DNA of 8,055 bases from Myroides sp. Its GTDB lineage: Bacteria > Bacteroidota > Bacteroidia > Flavobacteriales > Flavobacteriaceae. The notes under the pieces are model-generated. The model ran no database searches and was not told the DNA's origin. It saw nothing but the letters and a program-made list of their open reading frames with translations. The stretch is from NCBI GenBank assembly GCA_018384465.1, contig JAHAYQ010000078.1:1-8055 (forward strand), given 5' to 3'. Position 1 is the first letter of the stretch. Every line of letters begins with the position of its first letter. This document shows, in pieces, positions 1-5,027 of this stretch. The position numbers were made by a program, and so were the translations under genes.

Positions 1-332
1 TGTGCAATATTGTACAATGATTGTTTGGCACCGGTAGAAACCACAATATTCGCTGGATTATAATTTAAACCGTTATCACGTTGAAATTTTTTTACAATAG
101 CTTGTTTTAGTTCCAAATATCCATCTACTGGCGGATAGGTACTCCAATTTTCATCGATTGCCTTTTTTGCGGCTTCTTTTATAAAATCGGGCGTATTAAA
201 ATCGGGTTCTCCTAAACTTAAACTTATGATATCTTTACCTAATGCCGTTAACTCTCTAGCTTTTGCAGCCATTGCCAAAGTTTGTGAAACAGATAAATTA
301 TTAATTCTATCTGACAAATGTGGTACACTCAT
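1..332 (-). CDS. Class I/II pyridoxal-phosphate aminotransferase, aspartate aminotransferase type (N-terminal part)
   Basis: Only the first 110 codons are present; the gene runs off the left edge. The product begins MSVPHLSDRINNLSVSQTLA and carries the SLGEPDFNTP motif (about residues 39-48), the STYPPVDGYLELK segment (about 64-76) and STGAKQSLYN (about 99-108), which forms part of the PLP phosphate-binding region. These are hallmarks of the Bacteroidota/Thermus-type (fold type I, subgroup I-gamma) aspartate aminotransferases. These cytoplasmic enzymes move an amino group between aspartate and 2-oxoglutarate. The Schiff-base lysine and substrate arginine lie in the missing part, so substrate preference (aspartate, prephenate or aromatic) cannot be judged. 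The ATG at 332 is chosen because the conserved N-terminus begins there and a TACCTTTG promoter box lies just upstream. The nuclease gene upstream is on the same strand but 84 bases away, so co-transcription is possible but not needed. Confidence 0.9.
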   Translation of the reverse strand, partial: MSVPHLSDRINNLSVSQTLAMAAKARELTALGKDIISLSLGEPDFNTPDFIKEAAKKAIDENWSTYPPVDGYLELKQAIVKKFQRDNGLNYNPANIVVSTGAKQSLYNIA

Positions 333-354
333 TTTTTCTTAAAATTTATACTCT

Positions 355-362
355 CAAAGGTA
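355..362 (-). promoter_or_regulatory. Promoter -7 box for the aminotransferase gene
   Basis: The minus strand reads TACCTTTG, a full match to the Bacteroidota -7 consensus TAnnTTTG. It is placed so that transcription would begin about 16 bases before the ATG at 332. No good -33 TTTG is visible; a TTTTC lies about 15 bases upstream. The call rests on the box and its position only. Confidence 0.5.
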
Positions 363-416
363 CTAATATTGTCGTGGAAAATGAAATAGAGGAATTGATT
401 TTTAATAAAGATTTTT

Positions 417-1661
417 TTATTTTTTTATGAATTTTAATACTTCTGACTGACCTTGCATTTTCACGAAATAAATTCCTGATTTTAGATGACTTGCATCTAT
501 AATTACTGATGATTGATTAGTTATATCAATAATCTGAACCATCTGCCCTAATGAATTGTAAATAGATAATTTATCAGAGGTATTTGTTTCAGCAGCAATT
601 CCAATAATTAATTCACTGTCTGTAATATTTGAAGATTCAAACCACATAAGTGATTTTTTATCAAACGTTTGCGTAGCTAAAGGCTCATTAACTTGAAACT
701 GCATTACTACTGGCAAATGATCGCTCATATTATACAGATTATTTCTTAATGTTAGCGAATACGTTCCGGTGCAAGTGGCATCGTTTACACTTTTATTCAA
801 GCAGTTTCCATTATTTCCATACGCTTGATAACTTCCATTCACATACGAAAAACGAGCACTTGTATTAAAATTTTCGCTCATCATAATAAAATCAAATCGA
901 TCGTCTAATCCACCCGAAGCTCCTGCATTTGCTCCGCCACCAAAACCAGCGCTAGATTCTCGGGTACTTTGCGTGTGTAAATAACTGAACGACGCATTGT
1001 CTTGCCAGCTTCCTGGAGCGTTTATAGGATCAATTAATTTTATAGCATTCGCAGGATTTAAAATTTGTTGGTAACCAATTTCTGTTGAATTATAAAAATT
1101 AAAATCACCAGCAAAAAGTACATGCGTATTGGGTTGTGTTAAATTTTGCAATTCTTGGGTAACTACCTCAACCATATCAAACCGCATTTGTCTATTTGCA
1201 GGTCCTGTGCTCGATTTTAAATGCGCTACGAAAACCTCTAAATATATAGGATCATTACTTTCTACATTTAACTCAAAAGAATAATGATCAATATTACGAT
1301 AAACGGTAGGCAAGGTTTGTTGATTGACTAATGTAAGTTTTCGTGTATTGAAATAAACCATATTTTGCAATGGATCTGACGGCTTTGAAAGATCCGCTAC
1401 GAAATTAGCCCTTGCATACGAATCTACTTGATTTTGAAGGGAGGTATTCAAAATTAAATCGGCTCCTTGTTCTGAAACCAATTCACATACCATGAACAAA
1501 TCGGGTTGGTATTCATCTAAAATATCTCGTAAAATTAACTGTCGATCTTGAGGTAACGAATTAGGGAATTTAAACACATTGTAAAACATGGCATTCAGCG
1601 TTTCTTGCGAATACGAAACCAATGAAATACAAAATAGTAAAGTAGTAATTATTTTTTTCAT
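417..1661 (-). CDS. Secreted endonuclease/exonuclease/phosphatase-family protein with T9SS C-terminal sorting domain
   Basis: The 414-residue product starts with a signal peptide (residues 1 to about 19: MKK, a hydrophobic run, then SYSQ). An EEP-fold domain (DNase I, exonuclease III and sphingomyelinase superfamily) spans about 22-323. The expected catalytic positions are visible: N28 in MFYNVF, E60 in MVCE, H147 in VAHLKS, D186 and N188 in AGDFNF, D257 in DRFDFIM, and the closing S313-D314-H315 motif. Residues 239-251 are a glycine/alanine-rich insertion. About residues 340-414 form a type A T9SS sorting domain (LSIYNSLGQMV, SGIYFVKM, ending KFIKK). The protein should therefore cross the outer membrane and be released or anchored on the cell surface. 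The likely role is metal-dependent phosphodiester cleavage, most plausibly extracellular DNA or RNA degradation; a lipid or inositol phosphatase cannot be excluded. It is a single gene, read away from rsmG. Confidence 0.88.
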   Translation of the reverse strand: MKKIITTLLFCISLVSYSQETLNAMFYNVFKFPNSLPQDRQLILRDILDEYQPDLFMVCELVSEQGADLILNTSLQNQVDSYARANFVADLSKPSDPLQNMVYFNTRKLTLVNQQTLPTVYRNIDHYSFELNVESNDPIYLEVFVAHLKSSTGPANRQMRFDMVEVVTQELQNLTQPNTHVLFAGDFNFYNSTEIGYQQILNPANAIKLIDPINAPGSWQDNASFSYLHTQSTRESSAGFGGGANAGASGGLDDRFDFIMMSENFNTSARFSYVNGSYQAYGNNGNCLNKSVNDATCTGTYSLTLRNNLYNMSDHLPVVMQFQVNEPLATQTFDKKSLMWFESSNITDSELIIGIAAETNTSDKLSIYNSLGQMVQIIDITNQSSVIIDASHLKSGIYFVKMQGQSEVLKFIKK

Positions 1662-1689
1662 AACATAAAATTTTAAAATAGCAAAGAAA

Positions 1690-1716
1690 CAAATTTAGTG
1701 TTATCTGAGAGTTATC
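1690..1716 (-). promoter_or_regulatory. Promoter of the secreted nuclease gene with a GATAAC direct repeat
   Basis: On the minus strand TAAATTTG (1690-1697) matches TAnnTTTG and would start transcription about 22 bases before the ATG at 1661. No -33 TTTG is seen. Immediately upstream there are instead two copies of GATAAC (1711-1716 and 1700-1705) with an 11-base period. A direct repeat one helical turn apart replacing the upstream promoter element is the usual geometry of an activator site, for example an OmpR/PhoB-type regulator. The box is seen directly; the regulator is inferred. Confidence 0.45.
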
Positions 1717-1749
1717 GGTTTAAAAATAATGTTTACTATATAAATATAC

Positions 1750-1780
1750 TTTATTTTGTGGATTCAAAGTTCTATTTTTG
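1750..1780 (+). promoter_or_regulatory. Promoter of rsmG
   Basis: TATTTTTG at 1773-1780 matches TAnnTTTG, with TTTA at 1750-1753 as a weak -33 element at 19-base spacing. Transcription would begin near 1787, leaving a leader of about 9 bases before the ATG at 1796. The box covers the TTG at 1778, which therefore cannot be the start codon. Confidence 0.45.
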
Positions 1781-1795
1781 CTAAAAATTAAAGAC

Positions 1796-2413
1796 ATGAA
1801 AGAAATTTTAGCTCAATTCCCTGATTTAACCGATGCACAAATTACACAGTTTGAACAACTTTATGATTTGTATCAAGATTGGAATGCTAAAATTAACGTT
1901 ATCTCACGCAAGGACATTGACGAATTATATACCAAACACGTACTACATTCGTTAGGTATTGCTAAAATCATGCAATTTAAACCGAATACTTCGGTGATGG
2001 ATGTTGGAACAGGAGGCGGTTTTCCAGCGATTCCGTTAGCAATCTTATTTCCTGAAACTAAATTTTATGCCATAGATGTTATCGCTAAAAAAATAAAGGT
2101 GGTAAACGAAGTCGCAACTGCTTTACAACTACAAAACATAAAGGCCGAACAAAAAAGAGCCGAACTGGTTACCGATAAATTCGATTTTATTGTAAGTCGT
2201 GCCGTGACCAATATGCCAGATTTTGTAACATGGGTAAAAGGAAAAACAAAAAAGCAATCGGTTCACGAATTAAAAAACGGCATTTTATATTTAAAAGGTG
2301 GCGACTTGACCGATGAGTTAAAAGACTTCCCAAAAGCTACCTTATATAATTTGAGCGATTTTTTTACCGATGAATTTTTTGAAACCAAAAAAGTGGTACA
2401 CTTACCGTTTTAA
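1796..2413 (+). CDS. rsmG: 16S rRNA (guanine(527)-N(7))-methyltransferase RsmG
   Basis: The 205-residue product is a SAM-dependent methyltransferase that modifies G527 in the 530 loop of 16S rRNA; loss of this modification gives low-level streptomycin resistance in several bacteria. Visible landmarks are DWNAKINVISRKDI (28-41), HVLHSLGIAK (48-57), the SAM-binding motif I DVGTGGGFPAIP (69-80), the acidic position D94 in YAIDVIAKKIKVV, FIVSRAVTNM (131-140) and LYLKGGDL (164-171). Length is normal for the family in flavobacteria. The ATG at 1796 is chosen over the in-frame TTG at 1778 because that TTG is part of the promoter box and homologues start near MKEIL/MDEIL. The gene stands alone and ends 9 bases from the end of the convergent YciI remnant. 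Confidence 0.95.
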   Translation: MKEILAQFPDLTDAQITQFEQLYDLYQDWNAKINVISRKDIDELYTKHVLHSLGIAKIMQFKPNTSVMDVGTGGGFPAIPLAILFPETKFYAIDVIAKKIKVVNEVATALQLQNIKAEQKRAELVTDKFDFIVSRAVTNMPDFVTWVKGKTKKQSVHELKNGILYLKGGDLTDELKDFPKATLYNLSDFFTDEFFETKKVVHLPF

Positions 2414-2422
2414 TACATTTTT

Positions 2423-2676
2423 TTACGGCTTTACTTTCCAAATTTGATCCGCAAATGGTAAATATTCGGGCAAAGCAGCCGAGCCGTACCACGTGTATAT
2501 TTCGTAATCAAGTAAGTTGTTTTGAATAGCAGGATCGGTTAACAACAAGTGTTTTGCCTCATCAAGGGTGGAAACATTGTTTAGAATAAAAAGTCCTCGG
2601 TAATTATTTTCATTAATGCATTTTAAGCTGTACTAAGTTGTACAACGAAAATCAATAATAAGCACTATTTTTTCAT
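2423..2676 (-). pseudogene. Decayed gene for a secreted YciI-like (YCII-related domain) protein
   Basis: The frame open from 2632 to the stop at 2423 encodes 69 residues containing NENNYRGLFILNNV, TDPAIQNNLLDYEIYTWYGS and LPEYLPFADQIWKVKP. This looks like the C-terminal half of a YCII-related protein, a small ferredoxin-like-fold family of about 100-145 residues. There is no ATG in that frame. In another frame an ATG at 2676 shares its A with the DUF2200 stop (TAATG). From it the sequence reads MKK, a TAG stop, then CLLLIFVVQLSTA and a TAA where a glutamine codon CAA would fit. That is a signal-peptide-like start. I infer a formerly secreted protein, last gene of the operon, that lost about 50-60 middle residues, shifted frame and gained stops. 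The family call is from recognition of the C-terminal motif. Confidence 0.65.
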
Positions 2677-3032
2677 TACGATCTTAAAATTTTATCCATG
2701 GCCTTACCTTTAGCCAATTCATCAATTAACTTATCTAAATATCTGATTTGTTGCATTAATTGCTCTTCTATTTCTTCTACGCGATATCCACAAATAACTC
2801 CTTTTATTTTATCAACATTTGGGTTTATTTGTGGTGCTTGATTAAAAAAATCTTCAAAATTGGTTTTATCATTAAGAATACGTTCTAAATCTTGTTGATT
2901 ATAACCGGTTAGCCAAAAAATAATTTCATGCACCTCTTGTTTAGTTCTGTTTTTTTTCTCGGCCTTGGTGATATAATGCGGATAAACACTTGAAAACGCC
3001 ATTTTATAAACTCGTGAATTGTCTTTTTTCAT
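2676..3032 (-). CDS. DUF2200 family protein
   Basis: The 118-residue product matches the DUF2200 family along its whole length. Landmarks are VYKMAFSSVYPHYITKAEKK (9-28), EVHEIIFWLTGYNQQDLE (33-50), DFFNQAPQINPN (61-72), VICGYRVEEIEEQLMQQIRYLDKLIDEL (79-106) and the conserved tail AKGKAMDKIL. It has no signal peptide and no membrane helix, so it should be a small helical cytoplasmic protein. The family has no established biochemical function, and I do not assign one. The start is 7 bases after the SDR stop, so the two are co-transcribed. Its TAA overlaps the ATG of the decayed YciI gene. A second in-frame ATG at codon 11 is possible but would remove conserved residues. Confidence 0.88.
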   Translation of the reverse strand: MKKDNSRVYKMAFSSVYPHYITKAEKKNRTKQEVHEIIFWLTGYNQQDLERILNDKTNFEDFFNQAPQINPNVDKIKGVICGYRVEEIEEQLMQQIRYLDKLIDELAKGKAMDKILRS

Positions 3033-3039
3033 CTTAAAA

Positions 3040-3948
3040 TTAATCTTGATATAAGTCTTTTAAAGTTGTTGTTAAGTCTGGAAATAAAAATTGATAATTA
3101 GTTGCTGTTAGCTTTTCGGGCTTTACATATTGACTTGATAATACGAGTGCCGAACGTTCACCCAAACCTAATTTTATTACAAATTCAGGAATATTTGGTA
3201 ACCATAAAGGTTTGTTTAATTGGTTAGTCAATGTTTTTAAAAATTGCTGCTGTTGCATAGAATTAGGAGATACAAAATTAAAAACTCCTGGAATTTGCTT
3301 TTGTAAAAGATGCTCTATACCGTGCACTACATCTTTATAATGAATCCATGACATCCATTGTTTTCCATTACCTAAATTGGCACCCATTCCCCTTTTTACC
3401 ACTTTTGCCAATTCGTGCAAAACACCATGATCTTTTGATAAAACCAAACCGAAACGGACGATAGCTGTTTTAATTTCCAAGTTTTCAAACCTTTTATTAG
3501 CTGCTTCCCACTCTTTACAAACTTTAGCTAAAAAATCAGTTCCATAAAGTTCATCCTTTTCTGTATAGATAGCACTTTCTGATGAGGGATAAATACCAAT
3601 TGCCGAAGCGTTTATAATGTATTTTACTTGATGTTCTGTTGATTGCAAGGCATTATAAAGCGTGTTAGAACAATTAATTCTACTTTGAAGAATTTGTTTT
3701 TTATTAAAAGCTGACCATTTACAGTTAATAGTATGCCCCGCCAAATTTACAATGACATCAACTCCTTTTAAACAGTTTAAATCGATTTCATTTTTAGAAG
3801 GATTCCATAGAAAACTACAAATATTGCTTGTTTCTGTTAATTCGTCAGTAGACATGGTCAAATAATTAACCTGATACTTTTTACGCAACAATTCATCGCA
3901 CAATGCCGAACCTATAAATCCTGTAGCACCAGTAATTAGAACCCTCAT
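3040..3948 (-). CDS. TIGR01777 family SDR-type oxidoreductase (NAD-dependent epimerase/dehydratase-like, YfcH type)
   Basis: The 302-residue product is an extended short-chain dehydrogenase. It has the dinucleotide-binding motif GATGFIG (7-13) directly after the first strand, DVIVNLAG (64-71), NASAIGIY (113-120), the family signature WMSWIHYKDVV (198-208) and FNFVSPN (223-229). A C-terminal DUF1731-type region (about 249-298) contains LPNIPEFVIKLGLGE and SSQYVKPEKL. The usual SDR YxxxK pair is not evident; the region reads FLAKVCKEWE, as is typical of the TIGR01777 subfamily. The substrate is unknown. Its ATG is one base after the DUF4442 stop (TAGTATG), suggesting translational coupling. E. 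coli YfcH is the best-known relative and is also uncharacterised. Confidence 0.9.
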   Translation of the reverse strand: MRVLITGATGFIGSALCDELLRKKYQVNYLTMSTDELTETSNICSFLWNPSKNEIDLNCLKGVDVIVNLAGHTINCKWSAFNKKQILQSRINCSNTLYNALQSTEHQVKYIINASAIGIYPSSESAIYTEKDELYGTDFLAKVCKEWEAANKRFENLEIKTAIVRFGLVLSKDHGVLHELAKVVKRGMGANLGNGKQWMSWIHYKDVVHGIEHLLQKQIPGVFNFVSPNSMQQQQFLKTLTNQLNKPLWLPNIPEFVIKLGLGERSALVLSSQYVKPEKLTATNYQFLFPDLTTTLKDLYQD

Positions 3949-3949
3949 A

Positions 3950-4402
3950 CTATTTAGCTTTTAAAGTCCATTCAAATTCATAAACTCCTACCCTATCACC
4001 TTTTTCGTCGTAACCTTCAGAACGAACCCAAAACGAAATACCATCTTTACTGTTTACAGCTTCATTTATTTTTTCTTTAATTAAATCGCCATCGGTACAT
4101 TTAAAAGTAATCATTCCCCGTGCTTTCTTGGTAAATTGTGATTTTTGGTTCAACACCAACATCGATATCTTTTTATTTGATTCTTTAATTCCTCTCATAA
4201 CCAAAGCTCCTGTAGTTAATTCGGCAGCCATATTTTGGACGGCGAAATACATAGAATTAAACGGATTTTGATTAAACCAGCGATGCTTTACCCGCACGGT
4301 ACAATAATCTGTACCTAAGGCATAAACGCGCACCCCACAAAAATAAGCCGATGGCAGGTTTTTAAAAAGATATAAATTTAAATTTCTTACGGTGAATTCC
4401 AT
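3950..4402 (-). CDS. DUF4442 domain protein, predicted hotdog fold
   Basis: The 150-residue product fits the DUF4442 family, which belongs to the hotdog-fold (thioesterase-like) clan. It opens with a helix-rich segment (LYLFKNLPSAYFCGVRV). The central hotdog-helix region NPFNSMYFAVQNMAAELTTG (46-65) corresponds to the part that often carries the active residue in hotdog thioesterases. Strands follow at KISMLVLNQKSQF, GMITFKC and VGVYEFEWTLKAK. There is no signal peptide or membrane helix. A role in acyl-CoA or fatty-acid chemistry would be a guess from the fold. It is the first gene of the minus-strand operon, and its stop is separated from the SDR start by one base. Confidence 0.8.
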   Translation of the reverse strand: MEFTVRNLNLYLFKNLPSAYFCGVRVYALGTDYCTVRVKHRWFNQNPFNSMYFAVQNMAAELTTGALVMRGIKESNKKISMLVLNQKSQFTKKARGMITFKCTDGDLIKEKINEAVNSKDGISFWVRSEGYDEKGDRVGVYEFEWTLKAK

Positions 4403-4420
4403 ACTAATAAAGGTTTACAG

Positions 4421-4428
4421 CTAATTTA
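4421..4428 (-). promoter_or_regulatory. Possible -7 box for the DUF4442 operon
   Basis: The minus strand reads TAAATTAG, a 7 of 8 match to TAnnTTTG, 18 bases before the ATG at 4402. No -33 element is convincing. This is the best candidate upstream of the operon but remains weak. Confidence 0.25.
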
Positions 4429-4461
4429 CAAAAAATCACAACATGAGAGAAATATTTATAT

Positions 4462-4479
4462 TTGTTAAATTATTGTTAA
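4462..4479. repeat. TTGTTAA direct repeat with 11-base period
   Basis: TTGTTAA occurs at 4462-4468 and again at 4473-4479, separated by ATTA. The site lies between the divergent DUF4442 operon and padR, outside both presumed core promoters. The spacing equals one helical turn and would suit a dimeric or tandem DNA-binding protein, but the sequence is A+T only apart from the two G residues, so chance is a serious alternative. Confidence 0.25.
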
Positions 4480-4495
4480 TTATTAGTACTATGTA

Positions 4496-4527
4496 ATACA
4501 AAGTACAAGCTTTTGTATATATCTTTG
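4496..4527 (+). promoter_or_regulatory. padR-pspC promoter with putative PadR operator
   Basis: TATCTTTG at 4520-4527 is a full match to the TAnnTTTG -7 box. The usual -33 TTTG is missing. The space just upstream holds an inverted repeat, ATACAAA (4496-4502) and TTTGTAT (4512-4518), seven matching bases per arm with a 9-base spacer; a smaller ACAA/TTGT pair lies inside it. PadR-family repressors typically bind inverted repeats that overlap their own promoter, so autoregulation is likely. Transcription would start near 4534, giving an unusually long leader of about 155 bases. Confidence 0.5.
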
Positions 4528-4546
4528 CTATATCAAAATGAAACAA

Positions 4547-4675
4547 TAAGGTAAAAACGCAGATGACTGTAAGCCGAAAATTAAAAACAACACATTTCTT
4601 ATACTGTTATTAATTTGAATAGTTTACTCAATCACCAAAAAAGGTTTACGTTGTCTGCTTTTACTTTTAACCTTA
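4547..4675 (+). promoter_or_regulatory. Long folded leader / imperfect inverted repeat upstream of padR
   Basis: The arm at 4551-4575 pairs with 4643-4664: every one of the 22 bases of the right arm finds a partner (19 Watson-Crick and 3 G-U), with only AC (4557-4558) and a U (4568) bulged on the left. The 67-base interior contains a second hairpin, 4578-4589 with 4605-4616, pairing at 11 of 12 positions around a 15-base loop. TAAGGT-AAAA (4547-4556) can also pair with TTTTAACCTTA (4665-4675), so two mutually exclusive outer stems exist, the second ending 13 bases before the padR ATG. Two tiny open frames lie here: MKQ at 4538-4549 and a 16-residue frame at 4563-4613. It could be a cis-regulatory RNA, a separate small RNA of 6S-like shape, or a MITE-like repeat remnant. 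I cannot assign it to a known family. Confidence 0.5.
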
Positions 4676-4688
4676 AAATATAAGTTCT

Positions 4689-5027
4689 ATGAATATTGAA
4701 AACACAAAAGCGCAAATGCGCAAAGGGATTCTAGAGTTTTGTATTCTTTCGGTTTTAAAAGATAAAGATTGTTACACATCTGAAATTTTAGAAATACTTA
4801 AAGAAGCAAAATTACTGGTGGTAGAAGGCACGGTATATCCGTTATTAACTCGGTTAAAAAACGATGAACTTTTAAGTTACCGTTGGGAAGAATCAACTTC
4901 AGGTCCACCCAGAAAATATTACAGATTAACAGAGCAAGGCAATGAATTTTTAAAAGAATTAGCCGTAACCTGGATAGAATTAAGCGACGCAGTGAACATT
5001 ATAACAAAACCAAATAGCCATGAATAA
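4689..5027 (+). CDS. PadR family transcriptional regulator
   Basis: The 112-residue product is a compact winged-helix regulator. Residues about 10-25 (MRKGILEFCILSVLKD) form helix 1, YTSEILEILKEAKLLVVEGTVYPLLTRLKNDELL (29-62) covers helices 2 and 3 including the recognition helix, and YRWEESTSGPPRKYYRLTEQG (64-84) is the wing. A short final helix serves for dimerisation. All are typical of the small PadR subfamily 2 type. It probably represses its own operon through the inverted repeat at 4496-4518; the inducer is unknown. Its stop overlaps the pspC ATG by 8 bases, which suggests translational coupling. There is no clear Shine-Dalgarno sequence, as usual in this phylum. Confidence 0.93.
   Translation: MNIENTKAQMRKGILEFCILSVLKDKDCYTSEILEILKEAKLLVVEGTVYPLLTRLKNDELLSYRWEESTSGPPRKYYRLTEQGNEFLKELAVTWIELSDAVNIITKPNSHE

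Noticed and set aside
1778..1795. TTG start for rsmG six codons upstream
   Set aside because: The TTG belongs to the TATTTTTG promoter box and family members begin at the ATG at 1796.
2406..2428. CCGT...ACGG as a terminator between rsmG and the YciI remnant
   Set aside because: Only four base pairs with a 15-base loop; too weak to call a terminator.
4563..4613. 16-codon frame in the padR leader as an attenuation leader peptide
   Set aside because: There is no run of one amino acid, no terminator/antiterminator pair with a T tract, and frames this short are common by chance. It is mentioned only as part of the leader.
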